Shown here piece by piece: positions 37,907 through 45,708 of a DNA stretch of 64,000 nt. Position numbers and translations under genes: made by a program. The notes beneath the pieces are model-generated. The model was given only the letters and a program-made list of their open reading frames with translations, was not told the DNA's origin and did not search any database. Source of the stretch: Pseudomonas sp. B21-023 (lineage in GTDB: Bacteria > Pseudomonadota > Gammaproteobacteria > Pseudomonadales > Pseudomonadaceae); the NCBI RefSeq assembly GCF_024749165.1, contig NZ_CP087190.1, forward strand, positions 4,127,501 to 4,191,500. The letters run 5' to 3'. Position 1 is the first letter of the stretch, and each line of letters starts with the position of its first letter.

Positions 37907-39107
37907 GCAACGCCTGACGCAGCCGGCTGCCCTCGGCGCGGGGGCAGTCGAGCCGCACCTGCGCCAGGCCCAACCAGCCGGCCATGCGCAACAGGCTGGC
38001 CGCCAGGGCCTGGTAGCCCTCCTCGTCCAGCCCCTGCGCCTCCTCGTGCACCGCATGCACCGCCAGATGCCCGTGGGCGCGCTCGGCGCGCAGGTCCAGA
38101 CGCGCGGCAATGCGCTCTTTGTGCAGGAACGGCAGCACGTAGTAGCCGTACACCCGCTTGTGCGCGGGGGTGTAGATCTCCAGGCGATAGCGAAAATCGA
38201 ACAGCCGCTGGGTGCGCTCCCGCGCCCAGACCAACGAGTCGAACGGCGAGAGCAAGGTGCTGGCCTCGATTCGCCGGGGTATCCGTGGCAGGCCCACGAC
38301 ATACGCCGGCTGTTTCCAACCCTGCACGGCACAGGCCTGCAGGCGCCCGTCCTCGACCAAAACAGCCAGGGCGGCCTTGCTCTGCTGCGGCGATAGGCGG
38401 AAGTAGTCGCGCAGGTCCTGTTCGGTGGCCACGCCCAGGGCGCCTGCGGCGTGCAGCAGCAAGCCCTGGTGCGCCTCGGTCTCGCTGAGCCAGGCCTGCT
38501 CGAGAATGGCTGCCGGCAGCACCCGCTCGGGCAGGTCATACAGGCGCTCGAAACCGCGACGCCCGGCCACGGTGACCTGGCCGGCGGCAAACAGCCATTC
38601 CAGCGCGTGTTTTTCTTCGCTCCAGTCCCACCAAGGGCCGGCGCGTTCCTCGCGGGTCGACAGGCTGCCTGCACCCAAAGCGCCGCGCTCGCGCACGGCA
38701 GCCAGTACCCGGTCGATGACCTCGCGCCGCTCCCGGCCAAAGGTCGCCAGCTGCCGGTAGATGCCCTTGCCGTCGGCGGCGTCGGCCATGCGCCAGCGCA
38801 TCAGCGGGTAGAGCTCCAGCGGCAGCAACGACGCCTCATGCCCCCAGTATTCGAATAGTCGCCGCTGACGGCGCTTGCCCCAGGCGAGCTGGTCCAGCAG
38901 GTCGGCTGGATAGTCGCCAAGGCGCGAGAACAACGGCAGGTAATGAGAACGCACCAGCGCGTTGACCGAGTCGATCTGCACCACGCCCAGGCGCTGGAGC
39001 ATGCGCTTGAGAGTGGCGAGGGTCGGCGGGTGCGCGGGCGACTTGCCAAAGCCCTGGGCAGACAAAGCCAGGCGGCGGGCCTGGGCGAGGGACAGGCTGA
39101 AGGACAT
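37887..39107 (-). CDS. ycaQ: YcaQ/AlkX-like winged-helix DNA glycosylase
   Basis: 406 residues (E. coli YcaQ 410). HTH_42 family of three winged helices. E. coli YcaQ removes alkylated bases and unhooks interstrand crosslinks; the QxD signature of its subgroup is visible in VVQIDSVNALV near residue 42. FEYWGHEASLLP, FDSLVWARERTQRLFDF and KRVYGYYVLPFL are typical. The ATG at 39107 follows GGAG; an upstream in-frame extension crosses a REP-like hairpin and is not used. Confidence 0.88.
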   Translation of the reverse strand: MSFSLSLAQARRLALSAQGFGKSPAHPPTLATLKRMLQRLGVVQIDSVNALVRSHYLPLFSRLGDYPADLLDQLAWGKRRQRRLFEYWGHEASLLPLELYPLMRWRMADAADGKGIYRQLATFGRERREVIDRVLAAVRERGALGAGSLSTREERAGPWWDWSEEKHALEWLFAAGQVTVAGRRGFERLYDLPERVLPAAILEQAWLSETEAHQGLLLHAAGALGVATEQDLRDYFRLSPQQSKAALAVLVEDGRLQACAVQGWKQPAYVVGLPRIPRRIEASTLLSPFDSLVWARERTQRLFDFRYRLEIYTPAHKRVYGYYVLPFLHKERIAARLDLRAERAHGHLAVHAVHEEAQGLDEEGYQALAASLLRMAGWLGLAQVRLDCPRAEGSRLRQALLSGAPA

Positions 39108-39143
39108 GAGGTGGCTCCGTCTGGTGTCCAGACAGTAAAGACG

Positions 39144-39168
39144 CAATCGCGGGGCAAGCCCGCGATTG
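39144..39168. repeat. Single REP-like hairpin
   Basis: CAATCGCGGG-GCAAG-CCCGCGATTG, a perfect 10-bp stem derived from the GGCTTGCCCCGCGA REP type. It sits between the end of the DUF1127 gene and the start of ycaQ, which run in the same direction, so it may separate their transcripts. Confidence 0.7.
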
Positions 39169-39177
39169 TCGCCACCT

Positions 39178-39399
39178 TCATTTACGCAACGGGTCCTCCC
39201 AGAAATGCCGGTCGGCCTCCTGCTGGATATCCGCCCGCGACAACCCAAGATCGTGCAGCGTGGCATCGCTCAGGCGCGCCAACTCGTCGCGCTGGCGGTG
39301 CAGTTCGAACCAGCGCAGCACCAGCTCGCTGGCGTCGTGCCACAGATGGCCCAGGGATGCGGCCGGTTGGTGAGCTACGTTGAAATGACCTTTCATCAT
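39178..39399 (-). CDS. DUF1127 small protein
   Basis: 73 residues. The C-terminal half RQRDELARLSDATLHDLGLSRADIQ is the DUF1127 (YjiS-like) domain. Arginine-rich DUF1127 proteins in other Proteobacteria affect small-RNA decay, phosphate or carbon metabolism, but none is assigned here. AGGAGGG stands just upstream of two consecutive ATG codons. It is divergent from a LysR regulator, with an ATCAATC/GATTGAT inverted repeat in the shared gap. Confidence 0.88.
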   Translation of the reverse strand: MMKGHFNVAHQPAASLGHLWHDASELVLRWFELHRQRDELARLSDATLHDLGLSRADIQQEADRHFWEDPLRK

Positions 39400-39443
39400 G
39401 ACGCCCTCCTTGTGGATGGCTCCAGTCTCGTCCCAGGCCTAAG

Positions 39444-39489
39444 ATCAATCCAACGAATGTTTCTGATGCCATGCATCTCGGAGATTGAT
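39444..39489. promoter_or_regulatory. Inverted repeat in DUF1127/LysR divergent gap
   Basis: ATCAATC (39444-39450) and GATTGAT (39483-39489) are perfect inverted 7-mers 32 bp apart, a candidate operator for the adjacent LysR protein. Confidence 0.4.
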
Positions 39490-39492
39490 GCC

Positions 39493-40344
39493 ATGTCCCA
39501 GTATCAGAGTCTCGACGCCGAGGTGCTGCGCACCTTCGTCGCCATTGCCGAGCAAGGTGGTTTCACCCGCGCCGGCGAAGTGGTCAACCGCACCCAGTCG
39601 GCGGTGAGCATGCAGATGAAGCGCCTGGAGGAGGACATCCTGCAGCGCCAGCTGTTCGAGCGCGACGGCCGCCAGGTGCGCCTGACCGCCGAGGGCCAGG
39701 TGCTGCTGGGCTATGCGCGGCGCATCCTCAAGCTGCATGGCGAGGTATTCAACACCCTGCGCATGCCGCACATGGTCGGGGTGGTGCGCATCGGCACGCC
39801 GGACGACTACGCCATGCGCTACCTGCCGGGCATTCTCACCCGCTTTGCCCAGGCCTACCCGCTGATCCATGTCGAGGTGCATTGCGATTCGTCCAAGCAG
39901 TTGATGCTGCGCCAGGACCTGGACCTGACCATCGTCACCCGCGAGCCGGGCAACGAGGTCGGCCAGCTGCTGCGCCAGGAACGCCTGGTGTGGGCCGCGG
40001 CCAAGGGCTTCTGCCCGCAGGAGCAGCGGCCCATGCCGCTGGCGCTGTTCAACACCGACTGCTTTTGCCGCGCCTGGACCTGCAATGCCCTGGAGCGCCA
40101 CGGCATCGAGTACCGCATCGCCTACACAAGCCCAAGCCTGGCGGCGATCTTCGCCATCGTGCATGCCGGGCTGGCGGTGACCGCGCAGTTGCACAGCCTG
40201 ATCGGCGGCGACCTGCGCATCCTCGGCGAGGACGACGGCCTGCCGCAGTTGCACATGGCCAATGTGATGCTGCTGCGCAATGACCAGCAGCATTCGCCGA
40301 TTACCGACTGCATGGCCGAGTACATCGTCGAAGGGTTCAAGTAA
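39493..40344 (+). CDS. LysR-family transcriptional regulator (LrhA/HexA-like)
   Basis: 283 residues. Helix-turn-helix about 6-65 (DAEVLRTFVAIAEQGGFTRAGE, then RTQSAVSMQMKRLEED) and a type 2 periplasmic-binding effector domain about 90-280. The QSAVSMQMKRLE recognition helix and the RIGTPDDYAMRYLP start of the effector domain resemble the LrhA/HexA/PecT group, but this is a weak subfamily call. The ATG at 39493 follows GGAG. It is divergent from DUF1127, which it might control. Confidence 0.9.
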   Translation: MSQYQSLDAEVLRTFVAIAEQGGFTRAGEVVNRTQSAVSMQMKRLEEDILQRQLFERDGRQVRLTAEGQVLLGYARRILKLHGEVFNTLRMPHMVGVVRIGTPDDYAMRYLPGILTRFAQAYPLIHVEVHCDSSKQLMLRQDLDLTIVTREPGNEVGQLLRQERLVWAAAKGFCPQEQRPMPLALFNTDCFCRAWTCNALERHGIEYRIAYTSPSLAAIFAIVHAGLAVTAQLHSLIGGDLRILGEDDGLPQLHMANVMLLRNDQQHSPITDCMAEYIVEGFK

Positions 40345-40367
40345 GCCGAGGACGCTTCGCGCCCTTT

Positions 40368-40391
40368 TCGCCGGCAAGCCGGCTCCCACAG
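40368..40391. repeat. Single REP core
   Basis: TTCGCCGGCAAGCCGGCTCCCACA, one copy between the convergent LysR gene and the TauE/SafE gene. Confidence 0.8.
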
Positions 40392-40420
40392 ATGGCAATG
40401 GGCTCTGCAGCCCCTTGCGC

Positions 40421-41170
40421 TCAGAGCTCGAACCCGAGCATCACCGCGCACACCACCAGAAACACACAGAACATCGAGCGCAGTACCTTTTCCGGCAACG
40501 CATGGGCCAGCTTCACCCCCCAGCTGATGCTCAGCAACCCACCCACCGCCAACGGCACCCCGATGCTCCAATCCACGCTCTGGTGCAGGCCGTAGGTCAG
40601 CAGGGTCACCGCAGTGCTCGGCGCCGCCAATGCCAGCGACAACCCCTGGGCCACCACCTGGGTGGTGCCGAACACGGAGGTCAATATCGGCGTGGCCACC
40701 ACCGCGCCACCCACGCCGAACAGCCCGCCCATGGTCCCGGCAAAGCTGCCCAGCACGCCCAGCCATGGCCAGGGATAGCGCAGCTGGTTGCTCGGCGGCT
40801 TCACCGGCAGGCACATGCGCGCCACGTTCCACAACGCCAGGGCCACCAGGAAACCGACGAAATACAGGCGCATCGACTGGGCATCGATGCCCACTGCCCA
40901 GATCGACCCCAGCCAGGCGAACAAAAAGCTGCACAACGACAGCGGCACGGCATGGCGCAACTCGATGCGGTTGCGCTGGTGATAGCGCCACAACGCAAGC
41001 AGCACGTTGGGCACCACCATCACCAGGGCGGTGCCCTGGGCCAGTTGCTGGTCAAGGCCGAACAGCACCCCCAGCGCCGGGATCGCGATCAGCCCGCCAC
41101 CAATACCGAAGAGGCCACCCACAGTGCCCAGGGCGGCACCCAACACGATATACATCAACCACTCGATCAT
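40421..41170 (-). CDS. TauE/SafE-family membrane exporter
   Basis: 249 residues, mostly hydrophobic, about eight membrane segments. The two internally related halves each contain a GxxGGLFGVGG-like motif (GGLFGIGGGLIAIPAL near 19-34 and GGLFGVGGAVVATPIL in the second half). Family members move sulfite, sulfoacetate or other organosulfonates. It is divergent from a LysR gene with a palindromic operator candidate between them, so the export may be substrate-inducible. Confidence 0.9.
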   Translation of the reverse strand: MIEWLMYIVLGAALGTVGGLFGIGGGLIAIPALGVLFGLDQQLAQGTALVMVVPNVLLALWRYHQRNRIELRHAVPLSLCSFLFAWLGSIWAVGIDAQSMRLYFVGFLVALALWNVARMCLPVKPPSNQLRYPWPWLGVLGSFAGTMGGLFGVGGAVVATPILTSVFGTTQVVAQGLSLALAAPSTAVTLLTYGLHQSVDWSIGVPLAVGGLLSISWGVKLAHALPEKVLRSMFCVFLVVCAVMLGFEL

Positions 41171-41256
41171 CCGGGCCTCATCCGCCTGTTTTCAGAGAAT
41201 GCCGGCATGCTACCCAGTCACGGCTGGCGGGGAAACGCACAGCAGCGCACAATGGC

Positions 41257-41273
41257 TTTGCGTAATCCGCAAA
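41257..41273. promoter_or_regulatory. Candidate LysR operator
   Basis: TTTGCG-TAATC-CGCAAA, a perfect 17-bp palindrome with 6-bp arms, 12 bp before the LysR start codon in the gap shared with TauE/SafE. Confidence 0.5.
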
Positions 41274-41285
41274 AGCAGAGCCATC

Positions 41286-42242
41286 ATGAGCCCCGATATC
41301 CTCACCGAACAACTGAGCCTGTTCCTCGATGTGCTGGAGACCGGCAGCTTCTCCGCCGCCGCCCGTCGCCATCCGCTCACGCCTTCGGCCGTGGCCAGGC
41401 GCATCGACAGCCTGGAAAACGCGGTGGGCAGCCGGCTGTTCTCGCGCAGCACCCATGCGGTGCGCGCCACGCCGGCCGGCAATGCGTTCGCCGAACGGGC
41501 CCGGCGCATCATCGAGGAACTGCGCCTGGCCCGGGCCGAGGCGGTATCCCTGAGCAACGCCCCCGAAGGGCTGATCCGCATCGACGCCCCGGCCGCTTTC
41601 GGCCGGCGTCACCTCGCTCCGGCCATCGCTGACTTCCTGGTCGCCTACCCCGGGCTCGACGTGCAACTGCGCCTGATCGACAGTTTCGTCGACCTGCACG
41701 GCAGCCACCTGGGCGAAGTCGACCTGGTGCTGCGCGCGGGGCCCCTGGCCGACACGCGCCTGGTGGCCACGCCACTGGCCTATATGGTGCGGATCGCCTG
41801 CGCCAGCCCGGCGTACCTGGCCAATCGCGGCGTTCCGGCCTGCCCCAGCGAGCTGCCTGGGCATGACGGCCTCGACTGGGACGGCCTGGCACCACCGTTC
41901 GCCTGGCGCTTCGAGGTCGGCGGCCAGACCCGCCTGTACCGCCCGACGCGCATGCGCATGGCCGCCAACAATGCCGAGACGCTGCTGTTCGGTGCCTTGG
42001 CCGGGCTGGGCATCGCCCACCTGCCGACCTGGCTGGTCAGCGACTACCTGCTGCGCGGCGAACTGCTCCCCCTGTTCTGCGACAACGGCCTGCCGGCCCC
42101 CGAAACCAGCGGGATTTATGCACTGCGCCTTGAACATGAAACGAACTCTCGCAGCCGCTTGCTGCTCGAATTCCTCAAGAGCCGTTTCAGCCCGGTGCCG
42201 CCCTGGGACCTGGCGCTGAGAAGCGAGCTGCGCTGGCAATGA
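41286..42242 (+). CDS. LysR-family transcriptional regulator
   Basis: 318 residues. HTH about 8-65 (LFLDVLETGSFSAAARRHPL), effector domain about 92-300 beginning LIRIDAPAAFGRRHLAPAI, with LRAGPLADTRLVATPLA typical of the CrgA/DmlR-like branch. It faces away from the TauE/SafE exporter and is the probable regulator of that gene and itself. No ligand can be inferred. Confidence 0.9.
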   Translation: MSPDILTEQLSLFLDVLETGSFSAAARRHPLTPSAVARRIDSLENAVGSRLFSRSTHAVRATPAGNAFAERARRIIEELRLARAEAVSLSNAPEGLIRIDAPAAFGRRHLAPAIADFLVAYPGLDVQLRLIDSFVDLHGSHLGEVDLVLRAGPLADTRLVATPLAYMVRIACASPAYLANRGVPACPSELPGHDGLDWDGLAPPFAWRFEVGGQTRLYRPTRMRMAANNAETLLFGALAGLGIAHLPTWLVSDYLLRGELLPLFCDNGLPAPETSGIYALRLEHETNSRSRLLLEFLKSRFSPVPPWDLALRSELRWQ

Positions 42243-42297
42243 GCGCACCAAGCTTTGGCGTGCTAGATTTTATTACTCACCGATTCCAAGGACCTGC

Positions 42298-42753
42298 ATG
42301 AACGCCGACACCCAAGCCCCCTGCGACGCGCTGCTGCTGGACAACCAGGTCTGCTTCGCCCTGCACTCGACCTCGTTGCTGATGACCAAGGTCTACAAGC
42401 CTTTGCTGCAGGCCCTGGGCCTGACCTACCCGCAGTACCTGGCCATGCTCGTGCTGTGGGAGCAGGACGGCCTGACCGTGGGCGAGATCAGCCAGCGCCT
42501 GCTCACCGACCCCGGCTCCCTGACCCCGCTGCTCAAGCGCCTGGAAAGCGAAGGCCTGCTCAAGCGCAGCCGCAGCCGCGAGGACGAACGGGTGGTGCTG
42601 GTGCAACTGACCGACAAGGGCCGCGCCCTGCAGGCCGAAGCCCAGCGCGTGCCGCAATGCATCCTGCAGGCCAGCGGCCACAGCGCCGAGCAGTTGCGCA
42701 AGCTGCAAGCCGACCTGCTCACCCTGCGCGCGCAGCTGCAAGAAAACCTCTGA
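42298..42753 (+). CDS. ohrR: Organic hydroperoxide-sensing MarR repressor OhrR
   Basis: 151 residues, winged-helix MarR family. The sensing Cys is in LLDNQVCFALHS near residue 19, exactly where OhrR proteins have it, and the YPQYLAMLVLWE segment holds the tyrosine that hydrogen-bonds it. Oxidation releases the repressor from DNA. The target ohr lies 130 bp downstream with a repeated operator candidate between. It is one-Cys type or two-Cys type depending on the second Cys near 121 (PQCILQASG), which suggests two-Cys. Confidence 0.94.
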   Translation: MNADTQAPCDALLLDNQVCFALHSTSLLMTKVYKPLLQALGLTYPQYLAMLVLWEQDGLTVGEISQRLLTDPGSLTPLLKRLESEGLLKRSRSREDERVVLVQLTDKGRALQAEAQRVPQCILQASGHSAEQLRKLQADLLTLRAQLQENL

Positions 42754-42801
42754 CGTCTATGCTGTGAGAGGACTGTTCAGATGAATGGTCGAATATTTAA
42801 C

Positions 42802-42830
42802 TTGCGCACTAAATAATTGCGCACTAAATT
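42802..42830 (+). promoter_or_regulatory. ohr promoter overlapped by a direct-repeat operator
   Basis: TTGCGCACTAAAT occurs at 42802-42814 and again at 42817-42829, period 15. TTGCGC of copy one and TAAATT of copy two are 17 bp apart, so repressor on the repeats would cover both promoter boxes. Confidence 0.6.
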
Positions 42831-42883
42831 AAGCCCATACCCACTCAGCGCCGACGGCGCACAGCACCCAAGCGAGGCTCAAG

Positions 42884-43312
42884 ATGCAAAAGGTCACTCC
42901 GCTGTACATCGCAGAAGCCACTTCCACCGGTGGTCGTGATGGCAAATCCCGCTCCAGCGACGGCAAGCTGGAAGTCAAGCTGAGCACCCCGAAAGAGCTG
43001 GGCGGCGCCGGAGGTGAAGGCACCAACCCCGAGCAGATGTTCGCCGCCGGGTACTCGGCCTGCTTCATCGGCGCATTGAAGTTCGTTGCCGGTCAGGAGA
43101 AAAAAGCCCTGCCGGCGGACGCCTCGATCACCGCCAAGGTCGGCATCGGCCAGATCCCCGGCGGTTTCGGCCTGGACATTGACCTGCACATCAACCTGCC
43201 TGGCCTGGCCCAGGCCGACGCCGAAGGGCTGGTGGAGAAGGCGCACAAGGTCTGCCCGTACTCCAACGCCACCCGCGGCAATGTGGATGTGCGCCTGCAT
43301 GTGACGGTGTAA
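42884..43312 (+). CDS. ohr: Organic hydroperoxide resistance protein Ohr
   Basis: 142 residues. Cys-based, lipoyl-dependent peroxidase that detoxifies organic hydroperoxides. The reactive Cys is in GYSACFIGAL (about 60), the second in AHKVCPYSNATRGN (about 124), with the conserved Arg19 region GGRDGKSRS and Glu in NPEQMFAAG. It lies downstream of its repressor OhrR and is convergent with efp across a bidirectional terminator. Confidence 0.96.
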   Translation: MQKVTPLYIAEATSTGGRDGKSRSSDGKLEVKLSTPKELGGAGGEGTNPEQMFAAGYSACFIGALKFVAGQEKKALPADASITAKVGIGQIPGGFGLDIDLHINLPGLAQADAEGLVEKAHKVCPYSNATRGNVDVRLHVTV

Positions 43313-43318
43313 ATGCCT

Positions 43319-43346
43319 TCGCGGGGCGACCCGACTTGCCCCGCGA
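43319..43346. repeat. REP-like hairpin
   Basis: TCGCGGGGC-10 nt-GCCCCGCGA, a 9-bp perfect stem of the GGCTTGCCCCGCGA REP type, just after the ohr stop. Confidence 0.65.
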
Positions 43347-43364
43347 TGAAGGCGACACGGTTTC

Positions 43365-43407
43365 ACGAGCACAAAAAAACCCGGCCAAGGCCGGGTTTTT
43401 CGTGCTC
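43365..43407. terminator. Bidirectional terminator between ohr and efp
   Basis: AAAAAAACCCGGCC-AA-GGCCGGGTTTTT, extended by AGCAC / GTGCT outside the A and T runs. Confidence 0.93.
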
Positions 43408-43420
43408 ATCGCAAGAAGGA

Positions 43421-43990
43421 TTACTTCTTGGAACGGCCCTTGAAGCTGTTGTCGCGAGTGTCGATGTCGATCCACTCGTCGATCTGGATGAAGTCGGCAA
43501 CCTGGATCTCGGTACCGTTCTTCAGCTTGGCAGGCTTCATGACCTTGCCCGAGGTGTCGCCACGTGCGGCGTTCTCGGTGTAGGTAACCTGGCGGCTGAT
43601 GGTGGTCGGCAGTTCTACCGATACCAGGCGGCCTTCGAAGAAGACGGCTTCGCAGATGTCTTCCATGCCTTCTTCGATGTACGGCAGAACGGCGTCGATG
43701 TCTTCGGCGTTCAGCTCGTACATGGTGTAGTCGGTGGTGTCCATGAAGGTGTACGAGTCACCGCTGATGAACGACAGGGTCGCTTCTTTGCGATCCAGGA
43801 TCACGTCGTCCAGCTTGTCGTCCGCACCGTATACGGTTTCGGTCTTGTAGCCGGTCAGCAGGTTCTTCAGCTTGGTCTTCATGATCGCGCTGTTACGGCC
43901 CGACTTGGTGAACTCAGCTTTCTGAACCAGCCACGGGTCGTTGTCGATCCGCAGTACGGTACCGGGTTTCAGTTCTTTACCAGTTTTCAT
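43421..43990 (-). CDS. efp: Elongation factor P
   Basis: 189 residues, three OB-like domains. EF-P rescues ribosomes stalled at polyproline. The tip of domain I reads TKSGRNSA, placing Arg32 at the modification site; EF-P with Arg32 is rhamnosylated by EarP, while E. coli-type EF-P has a lysine here. The gene for EarP lies 48 bp upstream in the same direction, so the modifying enzyme is made with its target. Confidence 0.97.
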   Translation of the reverse strand: MKTGKELKPGTVLRIDNDPWLVQKAEFTKSGRNSAIMKTKLKNLLTGYKTETVYGADDKLDDVILDRKEATLSFISGDSYTFMDTTDYTMYELNAEDIDAVLPYIEEGMEDICEAVFFEGRLVSVELPTTISRQVTYTENAARGDTSGKVMKPAKLKNGTEIQVADFIQIDEWIDIDTRDNSFKGRSKK

Positions 43991-44038
43991 TACGAAGTAT
44001 CCGAATCTGGATGGATTTATAAAAATCGAGGCCGCGTA

Positions 44039-45172
44039 TCATAGCGAATTTCGGTAAAACTGTACCAGCCTCGTGGCAAGGTCCGGCCGAGCGGCCTGCG
44101 CGGCCTGCCACTGGCGGGCATGTTCGCGCACTTCCTCCCAGTGTGGCTGCAGCGCCTGCCAGGCCTGCCCCATCGGGCGGTCCATGTTCCAGGCCCGCCA
44201 CAGTTCGCTCAGCGCCTGCCCGGCGGCGGCCGACAACCCATGGCAATAATGGGCGAGGAATGCTTCGAGCTTTTCCCAGTGGGCGTTCTCTTCCTGGATG
44301 TAGATGTGCCACAGCATCGGCACCCCAGCCCATTGCGCCCGCACGAACGAGTCCTCGCCGCGCACGGCGTTGAAATCGCAGCTCCACAGCAACTGGTCGT
44401 AGTCGTCCTGGCTGACGAAAGGCAGCACCTGGACCGTCAAGGCGCCGCGCCGATGCAGCGCCCCCACGGCCAAGTCCGCCTCGCCCAGCCAGTGGCCGAG
44501 GTCGCCCAGGATGCGCCCCTGCGGTACCAGCAGGTGGCTGGGGTGCGCGCCTTCGGCCAGTACGTCGAGCCAGTTGCCCAACTGTGGATTCTCGTAGGCG
44601 AACAGCGAGATCAGCCGCGCCCCGGCCTCGGGATGGACGCCCAGCCCTGCCAGGAACCTCGCCCGCTCATCCGGCGCCTGGCGAAACGCCTGGCAACGGG
44701 GCAGCAAGGCCGCTTCGCGCAGCAGGCCACCGGTCTTCTCGGTGAAACCCGGGAAGAAAAAGAACTTGCGCAACCCATTGGCCTGGGGCGACGGCAAGCC
44801 ATGGCAGCCATCCACCCAGTCTTCGGCACTGAGGTAGTCCAGGTTCAGCCACAAGGGCGGCGTGGCCTGCTCGCCCATGGCCTCGACATAGGCCTGCGGT
44901 AACTGGCAGGCGAAGGCGCCCACCACCACCTGCGCCGGCTCCGCGCCTTGCCACGTGGCCGGCCAGTGGCGCACCTCGACGCCCTGCCGCCACTGCTGTT
45001 CGGCGTGGCTATCGGCCTCAGGGCACAGGCGCACGAAGGCTTGCAGGTCATCCACCCACAGGCGCACGGCGAGGTCATGCTCGCTCGCCAGCTGGCGCGC
45101 CAGGCGCCAGGTGACGCCGATGTCGCCATAGTTGTCGACGACCGTGCAGAAGATGTCCCAGGTGGTTTTCAT
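44039..45172 (-). CDS. earP: EF-P arginine rhamnosyltransferase EarP
   Basis: 377 residues, GT-B fold (GT104). EarP transfers rhamnose from dTDP-L-rhamnose to Arg32 of EF-P. The N-terminus MKTTWDIFCTVVDNYGDIGVTWRLARQ is diagnostic: Asp13 and Asp17 of DNYGDIG are required for activity in studied homologues. FVSQDDYDQLLWSCDFNAVRGEDSF with the catalytic-region Glu lies near 270. The ATG at 45172 is preferred to a GTG two codons earlier. The pair efp-earP is conserved in Pseudomonas. Confidence 0.95.
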   Translation of the reverse strand: MKTTWDIFCTVVDNYGDIGVTWRLARQLASEHDLAVRLWVDDLQAFVRLCPEADSHAEQQWRQGVEVRHWPATWQGAEPAQVVVGAFACQLPQAYVEAMGEQATPPLWLNLDYLSAEDWVDGCHGLPSPQANGLRKFFFFPGFTEKTGGLLREAALLPRCQAFRQAPDERARFLAGLGVHPEAGARLISLFAYENPQLGNWLDVLAEGAHPSHLLVPQGRILGDLGHWLGEADLAVGALHRRGALTVQVLPFVSQDDYDQLLWSCDFNAVRGEDSFVRAQWAGVPMLWHIYIQEENAHWEKLEAFLAHYCHGLSAAAGQALSELWRAWNMDRPMGQAWQALQPHWEEVREHARQWQAAQAARPDLATRLVQFYRNSL

Positions 45173-45307
45173 CGCCACGTTCCGTTACCTGCGGAAAAAA
45201 GACCGCGGATTTTGCTGAAAAATGCCGGCCAACAAAAGCGCGGCGCTGAAAATACCTGCCGCGGCATGCGAGAATGGCGCCCTCGCCCCGTCTGCCAGGA
45301 GGCCATC

Positions 45308-45706
45308 ATGCCCCGCCCCCGCGAATTGAAGATCACCCTGAAACCGGTGCAACTGGTGCTGTGCGTCGCCCTCGGCCTGTGGCTCGGCGCATTGGCGATC
45401 GCCGTGAGCCTGTGGCTGGCCCTGCACTTGTGGCCACAGCAGGTGCAACCGCTGGTCGAGGCCACCGCCCCCGCGCAGGTCCTGCCTGCGCCAACCGCTC
45501 CTCCAGCGCCACCGGCCGATGCCCAGGCGCAGATGTTCGAACATTACAAAGACATCCTGCACAAGCAGGAATTGCAGCAGGCCGCCGAGGCCGCCCAGGG
45601 CAACCCGCGCAACCTGAACAGCCCCAAGTGCCAGTTCTGGCTGCAGCAGAACCGCACCGCGCCGACCGACAAGAGCCAGGCCAACGTGCTGGAGTTCTGC
45701 TACTGA
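45308..45706 (+). CDS. Hypothetical single-pass membrane protein
   Basis: 132 residues. One membrane helix at about 15-42 (VQLVLCVALGLWLGALAIAV), a Pro/Ala linker (about 50-73), then a soluble domain with MFEHYKDILHKQELQQ and two cysteines (PKCQFW and EFCY at the very end) that could form a disulfide in the periplasm. CAGGAGG precedes the ATG. The next gene starts 2 bp after its stop. I know the pattern as conserved hypothetical in Pseudomonas but not a function. Confidence 0.82.
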   Translation: MPRPRELKITLKPVQLVLCVALGLWLGALAIAVSLWLALHLWPQQVQPLVEATAPAQVLPAPTAPPAPPADAQAQMFEHYKDILHKQELQQAAEAAQGNPRNLNSPKCQFWLQQNRTAPTDKSQANVLEFCY

Positions 45707-45708
45707 CC

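Noticed and set aside
36542..38740. 732-codon leftward frame across DAHP synthase
   Set aside because: Antisense shadow of DAHP synthase and an out-of-frame reading of ycaQ; both true genes have clear catalytic motifs.
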